A stretch of 64,000 bases of DNA from Oleiphilus sp. (GTDB lineage: Bacteria; Pseudomonadota; Gammaproteobacteria; Pseudomonadales; Oleiphilaceae). A model generated the notes under the pieces. That model did no database searches, was not told the DNA's origin, and saw nothing but the letters and a program-made list of their open reading frames with translations. This document shows positions 29,073 through 38,547 of this stretch, in pieces; the first letter of the stretch is position 1, and the number at the start of each line of letters is the position of its first letter. Both the position numbers and the translations under genes were made by a program. The DNA lies in contig PZPK01000006.1 of NCBI GenBank assembly GCA_006212045.1, positions 88,932 through 152,931 on the forward strand. Direction: 5' to 3'.

Positions 29073-30467
29073 CTAGCTGCGTCGGTGGCTGGCGACAAAG
29101 GTTTGAATAGCGTCAAGATCGTTCTCTACGACCTCGTACCGCTCTTCTCGATCAAAAAGATCAGCCATGTGTGGAGGTAAATCCGGTAATGTACCAATAT
29201 TCGCTTTCTGAATCGCTTCCGGGAACTTAACCGGATGTGCGGTCCCCAGAGTCACCATTGGAACCGCCCCGCTGCGACGACATTCACGTGCCGCCCCCAC
29301 GCCAATCGCGGTATGGGGGTCAAGCAGGTATCCGGTTTGTTGATAGACTTCTTCAATGATGTCACAGGTTCCTGCATCATCAACTGCGTGACTGTCAAAG
29401 AGTGCACGCGCGGCCTTCCATCGATAGCTCTCTACCGAGCCCGGTTTTGACTTCCATTCGTGCATTACCGATGCAAGCGCCTTGCCGTCACGGCCATACA
29501 GATCAAACAGCAAACGCTCAAAATTACTCGACACCATAATGTCCATACTCGGCGACAAAGTATGTTCGAGCGGGTGCAGCTCATACTGATTCTGACTGAT
29601 GAAGCGGTGCAGAATGTCATTTCGGTTAGTCGCCACAACCAACTGGTTGATCGGTAAACCCATGTTGCGCGCAAGGTAACCCGCGAATATATCACCAAAG
29701 TTGCCGGTCGGAACCGAAAAGGAAACACTTTTCGTCGGCCCACCCAGTGCAAGTGAAGCACTGAAGTAATAAACGATCTGCGCCATGATTCGCGCCCAGT
29801 TAATCGAATTAACCGCAACCAGTCTGGTGCCATTCAAAAAACTTTGATCACCAAAACTCTCCTTCACCATTCTCTGGCAATCATCGAAATTACCTTTGAC
29901 GGCGAGATTGAATACATTGTCGCTGATCACGCTGGTCATCTGCTTGCGCTGGACATCAGATACGCGCTGATAAGGGTGCAGAATAAAAATATCCACATTG
30001 TCGCAATGCTTACAGCCTTCAATTGCCGCAGACCCGGTATCGCCGGAGGTTGCACCCATAATCACCACTCGCTCGTTGCGGCGTTTGAGCACGAAATCCA
30101 GCAGGCGCCCTAACAATTGCAAGGCAAAATCCTTAAAGGCCAGAGTAGGACCACGGAAAAGCTCCATCACCCATTCATTGCTGTCCAGCTGCACTAAGGG
30201 CGCGACTGCCTTATGGTCAAACTGGGCATAGGTATCCTGTACCATCTCCCGAAAATCAGACTCCGGTATAGCATCTTCGACAAATGGATACATGACATTA
30301 AAGGCCAATTCCGCATAGGACAGGCCCGACCAGGATGCAATCTCCTCGATCGTAAAATGGGGTAGTGTTTCAGGCACATAAAGCCCGCCATCACTTGCCA
30401 GTCCTGCCAACAGAACATCTTCAAAACCTAAAGACGGCGCATCACCGCGTGTACTGATATATTTCAC
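29073..30467 (-). CDS. thrC: Threonine synthase
   Basis: 464 residues, the long PLP fold-type II ThrC found in gammaproteobacteria. Segments include MKYISTRGDAPSLGFEDVLL, the PLP lysine region FRGPTLAFKDFALQLLGR, GATSGDTGSAAIEGCK and FSVPTGNFGDIFAGYLA. It converts O-phosphohomoserine to threonine. It starts 13 bases after hom, so the two are an operon, and it is followed by an intrinsic terminator. Confidence 0.96.
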   Translation of the reverse strand: MKYISTRGDAPSLGFEDVLLAGLASDGGLYVPETLPHFTIEEIASWSGLSYAELAFNVMYPFVEDAIPESDFREMVQDTYAQFDHKAVAPLVQLDSNEWVMELFRGPTLAFKDFALQLLGRLLDFVLKRRNERVVIMGATSGDTGSAAIEGCKHCDNVDIFILHPYQRVSDVQRKQMTSVISDNVFNLAVKGNFDDCQRMVKESFGDQSFLNGTRLVAVNSINWARIMAQIVYYFSASLALGGPTKSVSFSVPTGNFGDIFAGYLARNMGLPINQLVVATNRNDILHRFISQNQYELHPLEHTLSPSMDIMVSSNFERLLFDLYGRDGKALASVMHEWKSKPGSVESYRWKAARALFDSHAVDDAGTCDIIEEVYQQTGYLLDPHTAIGVGAARECRRSGAVPMVTLGTAHPVKFPEAIQKANIGTLPDLPPHMADLFDREERYEVVENDLDAIQTFVASHRRS

Positions 30468-30479
30468 TGTATTGACCTG

Positions 30480-31784
30480 TTAACTAAAATGCTCTGCTCT
30501 GATCCTGACCACGCTGCCTTTGATTTCCGGCAATGCTTCAATGCGTTCGATGGCCTGATTGATACGCTTTTCCTGCACAACATGCGTCATCATAACCAAC
30601 GGAATAAAGTCACCTGCGCGCTCCTGTTCCTTCTGTATGACGGACTCGATATTGATTTCCATTTCACTCATGATGGATGACACCTTGGCCAGCACGCCCG
30701 GGTGATCCTCCGCCGACATACGCAGGTAGTAGGCCGAATCAATTTCCTCAATTGGAAGCACCTGGAGGGCTTCCAGTGCTTGCTGGGCAAACCCAAGATA
30801 GGGAACCCGGCAAGCCTGCTGTGCATTAAAAATTCTCGCCACATCGACCAGGTCCGAGATGACCGCCGAAGCCGTAGCCTCAGAACCCGCACCCGCTCCG
30901 TAGTACAAAGTCTGACCCACAGCATCACCATCCACCTGAATGGCGTTCATGACACCATCCACTTTCGCGATTAACTGCTCCTCGGGTATCAGGGTTGGAT
31001 GCACACGCAATTCAACGCCATTGGCATGTTTGCGGGTGATACCCAGATGTTTGATCCGGTATCCCAACTCTTCCGCATTATGCACATCTTCAAGCGTCAG
31101 TTTGCTGATCCCTTCAGTATAAGCCTGTTCAAACTGCAGCGGCACGCCAAAAGCCGCCGATGCCAGAATAGTCAGCTTATGTGCTGCATCAATTCCTTCT
31201 ACGTCAAAGGTCGGATCTGCCTCGGCATAACCCAAGTCCTGCGCCTCTGCCAGCACGTCCTCGAAGGTCCGGCCTTTGTCTCTCATTTCGGTGAGGATAA
31301 AGTTTCCTGTCCCATTGATGATTCCGGCCAGAGACTGAATATCGTTAGCTGCCAGGCCTTCTCGAATCGCTTTAATGACAGGTATCCCGCCAGCGACACC
31401 CGCTTCGTAAGCCAAAACCACGTCGTGTTTTTCAGCCAACGCGAAGAGCTCATTTCCGTGCTCGGCGATCAGCGCCTTGTTGGCAGTCACAACATGTTTG
31501 CCATGTGTGATCGCTTCAATGACAAGCTCTTTCGCAAGATCGCAGCCACCAATAAGTTCAACAACAACATCTAAACCGGGATCACGTGTCAGGGCAGGCA
31601 GGTCTGTTGAGAATTCTATGCCACTCATGTCCACTCCGTCTTTCAGACGGCGAGAGGCAACCTTTACGACTTTCAGCTCACATCCGGCACGTGCGCTTAT
31701 CATTGCCTGGTTGCGCTTCAAGACGCCAATCACACCGCTCGCAACCGTACCTAACCCGCATATGCCAATCTTAAGAGGCTTCAA
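30480..31784 (-). CDS. hom: Homoserine dehydrogenase
   Basis: 434 residues, monofunctional (no aspartokinase domain). The NAD(P)-binding motif GICGLGTVASGVIGVL is at the N-terminus, the catalytic region GIINGTGNFILTEM follows, and a C-terminal ACT domain (DHPGVLAKVSSIMSE...) implies threonine feedback. The start is a TTG (31784-31782) with a strong GAGGAG 6 bases upstream; no better start exists. It reduces aspartate semialdehyde to homoserine for Met and Thr synthesis. Confidence 0.95.
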   Translation of the reverse strand: MKPLKIGICGLGTVASGVIGVLKRNQAMISARAGCELKVVKVASRRLKDGVDMSGIEFSTDLPALTRDPGLDVVVELIGGCDLAKELVIEAITHGKHVVTANKALIAEHGNELFALAEKHDVVLAYEAGVAGGIPVIKAIREGLAANDIQSLAGIINGTGNFILTEMRDKGRTFEDVLAEAQDLGYAEADPTFDVEGIDAAHKLTILASAAFGVPLQFEQAYTEGISKLTLEDVHNAEELGYRIKHLGITRKHANGVELRVHPTLIPEEQLIAKVDGVMNAIQVDGDAVGQTLYYGAGAGSEATASAVISDLVDVARIFNAQQACRVPYLGFAQQALEALQVLPIEEIDSAYYLRMSAEDHPGVLAKVSSIMSEMEINIESVIQKEQERAGDFIPLVMMTHVVQEKRINQAIERIEALPEIKGSVVRIRAEHFS

Positions 31785-32184
31785 TTCTTACTCCTCACTT
31801 CCAAATCAAGGGCTTCGCTTCAATTGACGACGATTCATTCGCCGCCACTGCCGCCCTGGCCAAATCAAGCGGCATAGTATACCTATTACTGGCGCTAAAA
31901 AAATGATCAGCAGCGCCATTTGGCAATTCACACACATTTATACAGAAATCGTAACGGAGGAAAAACACGAGTGTGCCTGAGCACATAAAGCAGACGATGA
32001 ATGCGGAAAAGAAATTGATCTCAAGCTTACTGGCCGATGGACGTACAGCGCGATGCACGCCATATCATAAGGTCGCTCGCATTCCAAAAACAAGAACGGA
32101 GCTACAAGGAAAAACAGTGAAACTGTCATAGACCCCTAACGCCACCCGAAGAGTAGGCGTCAGGCATCAAAATTATACTGGAGT
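31785..32184. other. 400-base gap between hom and dsbC
   Basis: Contents: the hom ribosome site; a minus-strand -10-like TATACT (31881-31876); a possible 52-codon plus-strand ORF (listed separately); and, just beyond the dsbC stop, an imperfect 9-bp stem (CCTAACGCC pairing with GGCGTCAGG, 32135-32165) without a T run. I see no RNA gene. Confidence 0.5.
31973..32131 (+). CDS. Possible small protein (52 codons), GTG start
   Basis: GTG at 31973 opens 52 codons ending in TAG at 32131, on the strand opposite all its neighbours. A perfect GGAGG lies 12 bases upstream (31956-31960). An internal ATG at 31997 would give 44 residues. The predicted product is basic (MPEHIKQTMNAEKKLISSLL..., then an Arg/Lys/Tyr-rich half) with no signal or membrane segment. 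I do not recognise it. A chance ORF is quite possible. Confidence 0.3.
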   Translation: MPEHIKQTMNAEKKLISSLLADGRTARCTPYHKVARIPKTRTELQGKTVKLS

Positions 32185-32904
32185 CTAGAGAATCCCCAAA
32201 CCCTTGGCGAGCTGATCGGCGGGAACATACCCGGGTACCAAAGTACCATCTTCCAGCACAATTGCCGGCGTCCCTGAAATGCCAATGGCTACGCCAAGAT
32301 TGTATTGATCCGCCACCGGGTTATCACAGGTCTTCTGGGGAATATCCTTGCCCGCCTTGGCATCAGTGATTGCCTGCAGACGGTCGTCTGCGCACCATGC
32401 TGACACAATTTTGTCGTAGGATGGGCTACCGATACCTGCCCGGGGATAGGCCACGTAACTGACCTCTATGCCCAACTCGTTCATTCTGGGCACCTCAAGA
32501 TGCAGTTTACGACAGTATCCACAGTCAATATCTGTAAATATGGTGACCGCCGCCTTCTTGTCCTTTGCAGGAAACACAATGCGCTCCTCCTGCTTCACGT
32601 CAGCCAACATCTGTGCCCGAGCGACACCTTTTCTCTGCTCGCTCAAATTAACGACCGTTCCACCTTTGGTGCTGAACAATTGTCCTGCGAGAAAATAGGA
32701 TGCATCCTCGTTTGTGAATATGATGTCGGAATTATTTGAAACGACCCGATACAGGCCTTTCAGCTCGCTTTCTTCTACCGACTTGATTTCTAGTCCGGGA
32801 ACCAACTCGACCAAGCGCTCTTCAATAGCTTTCTGGTCAGCCTTTGCTATAACAGACATGGCAGACAAAAAAGCCACCAGCATTAATTTTATCAACGTTT
32901 GCAT
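32185..32904 (-). CDS. dsbC: Thiol:disulfide isomerase DsbC
   Basis: 239 residues with a signal peptide (MQTLIKLMLVAFLSAMSVIAKA), an N-terminal dimerisation domain, and a thioredoxin-like domain with the isomerase active site FTDIDCGYCRKLHLEV (CGYC) and cis-Pro loop SGTPAIVL. It corrects wrong disulfides in the periplasm and is kept reduced by DsbD. dsbC beside xerD and hom is the standard order. Confidence 0.95.
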   Translation of the reverse strand: MQTLIKLMLVAFLSAMSVIAKADQKAIEERLVELVPGLEIKSVEESELKGLYRVVSNNSDIIFTNEDASYFLAGQLFSTKGGTVVNLSEQRKGVARAQMLADVKQEERIVFPAKDKKAAVTIFTDIDCGYCRKLHLEVPRMNELGIEVSYVAYPRAGIGSPSYDKIVSAWCADDRLQAITDAKAGKDIPQKTCDNPVADQYNLGVAIGISGTPAIVLEDGTLVPGYVPADQLAKGLGIL

Positions 32905-33112
32905 TACACCCTCATGGTCAGCGACAGATCAAGTTGTATTTTTGCCCTCAAGCATGACTGTTGTGTGACGCCATGCACTTCAGGAAACGACGAGTCTCCA
33001 CCAATTGCGGAAACCATGTCAAGTTCAGACACGCTAATTCTTATATAGTTCTGCTGCAAGCGTGAACCACGCATTTTGATGCACTCTTCAGATTTTGAGG
33101 GTAACTTGGGGC

Positions 33113-34006
33113 TCAGGCACGCGGATGATACTGACCGTGAAGATCCTTCAGTCGCTGCCGCGCAACATGGGTGTAGATTTGTGTCGTCGACAAATTGCTG
33201 TGCCCCAACAGCATCTGCACAACACGCAGGTCAGCACCATGATTCAACAAGTGCGTGGCGAATGCGTGGCGCAATGTGTGTGGAGAAACGGGAGACGAAA
33301 CGCCTACCTGCAAGACGTATTTTTTAACACGGTGCCAGAAGGTCTGTCGGGTCATCATCCTGCCCCGCTTGCTGGGAAACAAGGCGGAACAGCTACCACC
33401 TGGATCAAGTACCGGCCTGGCCATCGCCAGAAACTGCTCCAAATAATCCAGCGTATATTCACCCACAGGCACTACCCGCTCCTTGCCACCTTTACCGTCC
33501 AATCGCACCAGCCCCTGCGCGATACTCAACTGTCCCAGCTGCAACCCGACCAGCTCGGAAACCCGAAGCCCCGAACCATACATCAGCTCAAGCATCACTT
33601 TATCCCGCATTTCGACGGGATCCTCCGTATCAGGTGCGGCGAGCAATGCCTCCACCTGCTTTTCAGTCAGTATCGATGGAAGCTTTCGGGGGAGTCTCGG
33701 GTTATCAAGATTGATACTCGGATCGCGTTCCAATAAATCCTGCCGAACGGCAAACCTGTAAAAACGACGCAAACTGGACAACATACGAGCTGTAGAGGAC
33801 GGTTTTGCACCCTGCCCCGCTCTGAAAGCAAGATAGTCGAGTAAGTGATGTCGCTGAACCTGAAGAAGCTCGCACGAAATCTGTGCATCCAGCCAGCGAC
33901 CAAACTGCTTCAGATCATTGCGGTAGGAGGCCAGAGTGTTATCACTCAAGCCATTCTCCAACCACAATGTTTCCAGAAAACGCTCTACTGCCTGCTCAGA
34001 TGTCAA
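33113..34006 (-). CDS. xerD: Tyrosine recombinase XerD
   Basis: 297 residues from a TTG at 34006 with GGAG 8 bases upstream. This fits E. coli XerD (298 residues) and its N-terminus (SEQAVERFLETLWLENGLSD). The frame is open to 34036, but that would put the start inside the rplS terminator hairpin; a GTG at 34015 is the other candidate. The catalytic set is present: YGSGLRVSELVGL (Arg), the HTLRHAFATH box (His, Arg), LLGHSNLSTTQIYTHV (His, Tyr). With XerC it resolves chromosome dimers at dif. Confidence 0.94.
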   Translation of the reverse strand: MTSEQAVERFLETLWLENGLSDNTLASYRNDLKQFGRWLDAQISCELLQVQRHHLLDYLAFRAGQGAKPSSTARMLSSLRRFYRFAVRQDLLERDPSINLDNPRLPRKLPSILTEKQVEALLAAPDTEDPVEMRDKVMLELMYGSGLRVSELVGLQLGQLSIAQGLVRLDGKGGKERVVPVGEYTLDYLEQFLAMARPVLDPGGSCSALFPSKRGRMMTRQTFWHRVKKYVLQVGVSSPVSPHTLRHAFATHLLNHGADLRVVQMLLGHSNLSTTQIYTHVARQRLKDLHGQYHPRA

Positions 34007-34024
34007 TATTGGCACTCCAAAACG

Positions 34025-34057
34025 CAAAAAAGGCAAATCACCGGAATGATTTGCCTT
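34025..34057 (-). terminator. Intrinsic terminator after rplS
   Basis: Minus-strand GGCAAATC (34055-34048) and GATTTGCC (34039-34032) form a perfect 8-bp stem followed by a T run (34031-34026). It sits 24 bases past the rplS stop and only about 20 bases before the xerD start codon. Confidence 0.87.
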
Positions 34058-34078
34058 TCACTTTCGAAACCGCTGAAA

Positions 34079-34435
34079 CTAGTTCAACTTTTCCTTGATA
34101 CGTGCAGCCTTACCACTCAGCTCTCTCAGGTAGTACAGCTTGGCCTGTCGGACATCGCCACGACGCTTGACAGTAATACTGTCAACGAGCTTGCTGAATG
34201 TCTGGAAGGTACGCTCTACGCCCACGCCGTAAGAAATCTTTCTTACTGTAAAGGCCGAGTTCAATCCTCGATTGCGCTTCGCAATAACAACCCCTTCATA
34301 GGCCTGAAGGCGCTCTCGGTTTCCTTCTTTTACTTTCACCTGGACGACAACTGTATCCCCAGGGCCGAATTCAGGCACTTCAGCTGTCATTTGCTCAGCT
34401 TCCAAGGCGCTGATGATGTTGTTCTTGCTAGTCAT
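34079..34435 (-). CDS. rplS: 50S ribosomal protein L19
   Basis: 118 residues from the ATG at 34435, preceded by GGAG 7 bases upstream. Typical L19 segments are [40 protein letters not shown] and [20 protein letters not shown]. It sits at the 30S-50S interface. It is the last gene of the rpsP-rimM-trmD-rplS operon, with an intrinsic terminator after it. Confidence 0.98.
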   Translation of the reverse strand: MTSKNNIISALEAEQMTAEVPEFGPGDTVVVQVKVKEGNRERLQAYEGVVIAKRNRGLNSAFTVRKISYGVGVERTFQTFSKLVDSITVKRRGDVRQAKLYYLRELSGKAARIKEKLN

Positions 34436-34479
34436 TTTACACTCCAAAAATTGAGCAGATCAGGTTTTCTCAACCTTAC

Positions 34480-35232
34480 CTACCTATTTGCCTCATTAAT
34501 AAACTCTTGCAAAAGCCCTTGTTGCTCAGGACTAAGCTTGATCTTTTTCAACAGGTCCGGCCTTCTTTGCCATGTCCGACCTAGCGCCTGCTTTTCTCTC
34601 CACGCTTCTATCGCCGAATGGTTTCCCGACAACAGTACATCCGGAACCTGCATGCCCCGGTATACTTCCGGGCGCGTGTAATGGGGACAGTCCAGCACCC
34701 CATGGACAAACGAATCTTTTTGCGCCGAATCCTCGTGCCCCAGCACATCAGGCACCAACCTCGAGACCGCATCAACAACCGCCATTGCAGCTATTTCTCC
34801 GCCACTCAGAACGAAGTCACCGAGAGAAATCTCCTCGTCGACCTCTGTTTGAAGCAGACGTTCATCGACCCCTTCGTAACGACCCGCGATCAAAATCACT
34901 TTCTTCTGACCGGCCAACCGTTGCGCAACCGCGTGATCAAAGGCCTTTCCCTGCGGGGAAAGGTAGACCACAGTTGCGGGGCCTCCGGACTCAGCTTCAG
35001 CGGCCTGCTTTGCAGCCTGTATCGCATCCTGTAAGGGCTGCACTTTCATCAGCATCCCGGGGCCACCCCCGTAGGGACGGTCGTCCACCGTGCGATGCCG
35101 ATCCGAGGTAAATTCCCTCGGATTCCAATACTTTATTCGGACCAAACCGTTTTTGACAGCCCGACCTACAACACCGTGCTCCTCAATGCTTTCAAACATT
35201 TCAGGAAACAAGGTCACCAGACCAAACCACAT
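34480..35232 (-). CDS. trmD: tRNA (guanine-N1)-methyltransferase
   Basis: 250 residues, a SPOUT-fold enzyme methylating G37 of tRNAs reading CNN codons to prevent frameshifting. Knot motifs are [32 protein letters not shown] and [17 protein letters not shown]. The gene is 12 bases after rimM and 44 bases before rplS. It is standard in length and context. Confidence 0.97.
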   Translation of the reverse strand: MWFGLVTLFPEMFESIEEHGVVGRAVKNGLVRIKYWNPREFTSDRHRTVDDRPYGGGPGMLMKVQPLQDAIQAAKQAAEAESGGPATVVYLSPQGKAFDHAVAQRLAGQKKVILIAGRYEGVDERLLQTEVDEEISLGDFVLSGGEIAAMAVVDAVSRLVPDVLGHEDSAQKDSFVHGVLDCPHYTRPEVYRGMQVPDVLLSGNHSAIEAWREKQALGRTWQRRPDLLKKIKLSPEQQGLLQEFINEANR

Positions 35233-35244
35233 AACGCCGGCGCT

Positions 35245-35781
35245 CTAAAAATCCGGATCCCAATCCACTATCACGGATCGATTATCCGGATCGATACTTT
35301 TTACCACCTGGGCTTCCAGATAAGGAATCAAGCGTTCCTTACCATCCAGACTCCCCTGGCAGGCTCTAACGACCATCACGTCGTTCGCACCCGTTTCCAT
35401 CATCCTGGAAATCTGGCCCAATAATTGGCCCGACTCGGTGGACACTTTCATCCCAACCAACTGGTGCCAGTAGTACTCGCCCTCTTCCAGCTCCGGTAGC
35501 TCGCTGGTAGCCACGGCAATCAGCACATTGCCCAATTGCCTGGCTTTTTCACGGTCATCCAAGCCGACTATCTTGGCCACCAAACCGTTACTGTGAGGCT
35601 TGCACTCGCTTACCTCTACTTTTCTGGATGTATTGCCTTGCTGCAAGAACCATTCGCGATAATGACAAAGGTTCTCTTTGGGACGCGTATAGGAAAGCAC
35701 CTTTACCCATCCCTTCACGCCGTATACCGACGTTATCTTACCCATTACCGTTACATTATCTACGTCAGTCATGGGCTGCAT
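35245..35781 (-). CDS. rimM: 16S rRNA processing protein RimM
   Basis: 178 residues from the ATG at 35781, with an alternative ATG at 35772 (MTDVDNV); neither has a strong ribosome site. The N-terminal RimM domain has GKITSVYGVKGWVKVLSYT. The PRC-barrel C-terminal half has GEYYWHQLVGM and ends VDWDPDF, as in E. coli. It binds S19 and matures the 30S head. Confidence 0.95.
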   Translation of the reverse strand: MQPMTDVDNVTVMGKITSVYGVKGWVKVLSYTRPKENLCHYREWFLQQGNTSRKVEVSECKPHSNGLVAKIVGLDDREKARQLGNVLIAVATSELPELEEGEYYWHQLVGMKVSTESGQLLGQISRMMETGANDVMVVRACQGSLDGKERLIPYLEAQVVKSIDPDNRSVIVDWDPDF

Positions 35782-35818
35782 TAACTTTTGCTGTTTGAAC
35801 GCTACGGAAAAAGTTCAA

Positions 35819-36067
35819 TTAAGCAGCTGCAGTGGCTTCTTTCAACAAACCTTTGACGCGATCAGAGGTTTTGGCACCTTGGCCCACCCAGTATTCGATA
35901 CGGTCAGAATCCACACGCAGACGCTCTTCCTGGCCACGCGCCAATGGGTTAAAGAAACCGACGCGCTCAATATACCGGCCATCGCGAGCTGAGCGGCTAT
36001 CTGCAACTGTCAAATGATAAAAAGGACGCTTTTTAGAGCCGCCTCGAGATAAACGGATAGTTACCAT
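35819..36067 (-). CDS. rpsP: 30S ribosomal protein S16
   Basis: 82 residues. [20 protein letters not shown] is the invariant S16 start, and [16 protein letters not shown] and [14 protein letters not shown] are also typical. It is the first gene of the operon rpsP-rimM-trmD-rplS. Its leader carries a candidate promoter at 36103-36132. Confidence 0.98.
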   Translation of the reverse strand: MVTIRLSRGGSKKRPFYHLTVADSRSARDGRYIERVGFFNPLARGQEERLRVDSDRIEYWVGQGAKTSDRVKGLLKEATAAA

Positions 36068-36102
36068 ATTCGTGAATACATCCTGAAAAAATGTTAGTAA
36101 AA

Positions 36103-36132
36103 ATTATCTAAACACCCGCAAAAGTCATGCAA
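36103..36132 (-). promoter_or_regulatory. Candidate promoter of the rpsP operon
   Basis: Minus-strand TTGCAT (36132-36127) and TAGATA (36110-36105) are 16 bases apart; GATAAT (36108-36103), with an 18-base gap, is an alternative -10. It lies about 40 bases ahead of the rpsP ATG. Confidence 0.4.
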
Positions 36133-36220
36133 GGCGCTCGAAAGGGCGCATATTCTAGAGTATTGGAAAGCATTTTTGAACACTCTTTTTCGCTTTTTTA
36201 CTCAGACTGCGCAGAAAGCC

Positions 36221-37597
36221 CTACATTCGGCCGAAAGGACCTCCACCGCCCGGAGGCATCATACCTTTCATTCCCCGCATCATATTGGCCATTCCGCCCT
36301 TTTGGCTGAACTTCTTCATCATCTTCTGCATTTGCTTGTGTTGCTTGAGCAAGCGGTTAATGTCCTGTATCTGGGTCCCGGAACCCGAAGCAATCCTGCG
36401 CTTTCTGGAATTATTGATGGAATCCGGGTAGCGCCTTTCATTTGGCGTCATTGAACAAATGATAGCTTCCATCTGCCCCAGTGATTTATCGTTCACCTGC
36501 TGCTGGGCCGCCTGCGCCATCTGCCCCATGCCCGGCAACTTGTCCAACAACCCAGCGACCCCGCCCATATTTTTCATCTGAAGCAACTGGTCACGGAAGT
36601 CTTCCAAATCAAATTTCTTTCCCTTTTTGATTTTGCGTGTGAGCTTGTCAGCCTTTGATTTATCGAGCTTACGCTCGGCTTCTTCAATCAGACTGAGGAC
36701 ATCACCCATCCCCAGAATACGCGAAGCTACACGATCCGGATGAAATGGCTCTAGCGCATCAGTCTTCTCGCCGACCCCCAGGAACTTGATGGGCTTGCCG
36801 GTAATGGTTCTGACCGAAAGCGCAGCCCCCCCCCGTGCATCACCATCTGTTTTGGTCAGGACAACACCGGACAGCGGTAACGCGTCATTGAATGCTTTGG
36901 CGGTGTTTGCCGCATCCTGCCCAGTCATCGAGTCCACCACAAACAGGGTTTCGACCGGATCAATGGCTGCATGCAACTGTGCAATTTCTGCCATCATGTC
37001 CTGATCAATCGCCAGTCGGCCCGCAGTATCCACGATGAGGACGTCACAAAATTTCAGGCGCGCTTCTGCTAACGCTGCGTTAGCAATATCGACCGGCTTC
37101 TGATCGGCACTACTGGGGAAAAACAGCGCATCGACCTCACCGGCCAGTGTTTCGAGCTGTTTGATTGCGGCTGGACGATAGACGTCCGCACTCACAACCA
37201 TGACTTTCTTTTTCTCCCGTTCTTTCAGGAACCTGGCCAGTTTCGCGACCGACGTCGTTTTACCGGCACCCTGCAACCCGGCCATCAACACCACTGCAGG
37301 CGGTTGCGCGCTCAGATCCAGCCCTTCGGACTGCGCACCCATTACCTCGACCAGCTCACCGTTGACAATCTTGATGAACTCCTGACCCGGAGACAGGCTT
37401 CGCATGACTTCCTGACCAACAGCCTTTTGCTTGACCTGATCAATAAACTGTTTGACAACCGGAAGCGCCACGTCGGCTTCCAACAGCGCCATGCGCACTT
37501 CGCGCAGGGTCTCTTTGATATTGTCTTCCGTTAACTTGGCCTGTCCAGTGACCTTACGCAGGCTATCCGATAGACGTTCGGTTAGATTTTCAAACAT
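36221..37597 (-). CDS. ffh: Signal recognition particle protein Ffh
   Basis: 458 residues with N, G and M domains. G1 is GLQGAGKTTSVAKLA, the DTAGR box is LIVDTAGRLAID, and TKTDGDARGGAALS is the TKxD-type motif. The Met-rich M domain ends GGMANMMRGMKGMMPPGGGG. It binds 4.5S RNA and nascent inner-membrane proteins. The gene lies upstream of rpsP with a 153-base gap and is divergent from the CcsA-like gene. Confidence 0.98.
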   Translation of the reverse strand: MFENLTERLSDSLRKVTGQAKLTEDNIKETLREVRMALLEADVALPVVKQFIDQVKQKAVGQEVMRSLSPGQEFIKIVNGELVEVMGAQSEGLDLSAQPPAVVLMAGLQGAGKTTSVAKLARFLKEREKKKVMVVSADVYRPAAIKQLETLAGEVDALFFPSSADQKPVDIANAALAEARLKFCDVLIVDTAGRLAIDQDMMAEIAQLHAAIDPVETLFVVDSMTGQDAANTAKAFNDALPLSGVVLTKTDGDARGGAALSVRTITGKPIKFLGVGEKTDALEPFHPDRVASRILGMGDVLSLIEEAERKLDKSKADKLTRKIKKGKKFDLEDFRDQLLQMKNMGGVAGLLDKLPGMGQMAQAAQQQVNDKSLGQMEAIICSMTPNERRYPDSINNSRKRRIASGSGTQIQDINRLLKQHKQMQKMMKKFSQKGGMANMMRGMKGMMPPGGGGPFGRM

Positions 37598-37708
37598 GAT
37601 TTATTTATGCACCCGTGAATTAGTTGCGAAGTATGCGCAAACCGCGCATTATAACCACTCCTTTAGTGAATATTGAACTCTCTCGTCGACTTACTGCGCC
37701 CTTACCAG

Positions 37709-38512
37709 ATGAATATAATGGTACTTAGCCTGATGTCAGCAGGTCTCTACGCCCTGGGGACCACCTACCAGTTGCTGGCCTACCTCAAGAAGCTCGAACT
37801 CAAACCCTTCATCTCCCTGCTTATCGGGACACTTGCGGCATTGTCTCAACTGGCTTTGACCGGCGACCAGCTCTACCAAAGCAATAGCTACAATTTCAAT
37901 CTTTTTACCACGGCCTCCCTGATTACAGGACTGATCGCCTTGACGATGGTAATTCTGGCTACGCGCAAACCTGTACAGTCAACCTTGTTATTGATTTATC
38001 CACTGGCAGCCATATCCGTGCTGGCCTCTACCCAGTGGAATACCCCGGCGCAAGGGTTCGAACCCCAGGAAAGCGGCATTTTCTTTCATATATCACTGTC
38101 AGTCATCGCCTATTGCATCCTCAGCATTGCTGCGATTCAGGCCATTTTCATCTATGCCCAGAACAACAATCTGAAAAAGAAAAACAACACCATACTCATG
38201 CGCAACCTGCCACCTCTGCTGACAATGGAGAAATTGCTGTTTGAGATGCTCTGGAGCGGTACCGCAATACTTGCACTGGCCGTATTTGCCGGATTTATCT
38301 TTGTTGATCACCTGTTCGCTCAACACCTGGCTCACAAAACCTTCTTTTCACTGCTTTCCCTGGCGGTGCTATCAACCCTTCTTTATGGTCGATACAAGCA
38401 TGGCTGGAGGGGACTAATGGCCATAAAATTAACACTCTGGGGAACCGGATTTCTGATGCTGGGCTTCTTTGGAAGCAAGTTTGTCCTGGAGTGGGTTCTA
38501 ACCAAACCCTGA
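37709..38512 (+). CDS. ypjD: CcsA/YpjD-family inner-membrane protein
   Basis: 267 residues from the ATG at 37709; a TTG at 37673 would add 12 residues. There are about eight membrane helices and the cytochrome-c-assembly (CcsA/HemX) pattern: FHISLSVIAYCILSIAAIQA, PPLLTMEKLLFEMLWSGTAI and LYGRYKHGWRGLMAIKLTLW. Conserved His residues could bind haem. Such genes sit next to ffh and a CorC/CNNM gene in many gammaproteobacteria. The exact role of YpjD is not settled. Confidence 0.85.
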   Translation: MNIMVLSLMSAGLYALGTTYQLLAYLKKLELKPFISLLIGTLAALSQLALTGDQLYQSNSYNFNLFTTASLITGLIALTMVILATRKPVQSTLLLIYPLAAISVLASTQWNTPAQGFEPQESGIFFHISLSVIAYCILSIAAIQAIFIYAQNNNLKKKNNTILMRNLPPLLTMEKLLFEMLWSGTAILALAVFAGFIFVDHLFAQHLAHKTFFSLLSLAVLSTLLYGRYKHGWRGLMAIKLTLWGTGFLMLGFFGSKFVLEWVLTKP

Positions 38513-38547
38513 ACGCATTCCGCACATCAACACGCAGAGTACCTGAA

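Noticed and set aside
31795..31875. 26-codon minus-strand ORF ending just before hom, considered as a threonine leader peptide
   Set aside because: No Thr or Ile codon run, no terminator between it and hom, and its ATG abuts the -10-like TATACT, so it would probably not be transcribed from there.
33845..34681. 278-codon plus-strand ORF
   Set aside because: Runs antisense across xerD, rplS and trmD, all clearly real; the product resembles no family I know.
34572..35111. 179-codon plus-strand ORF rich in Pro, Arg and Ser
   Set aside because: Shadow of trmD.
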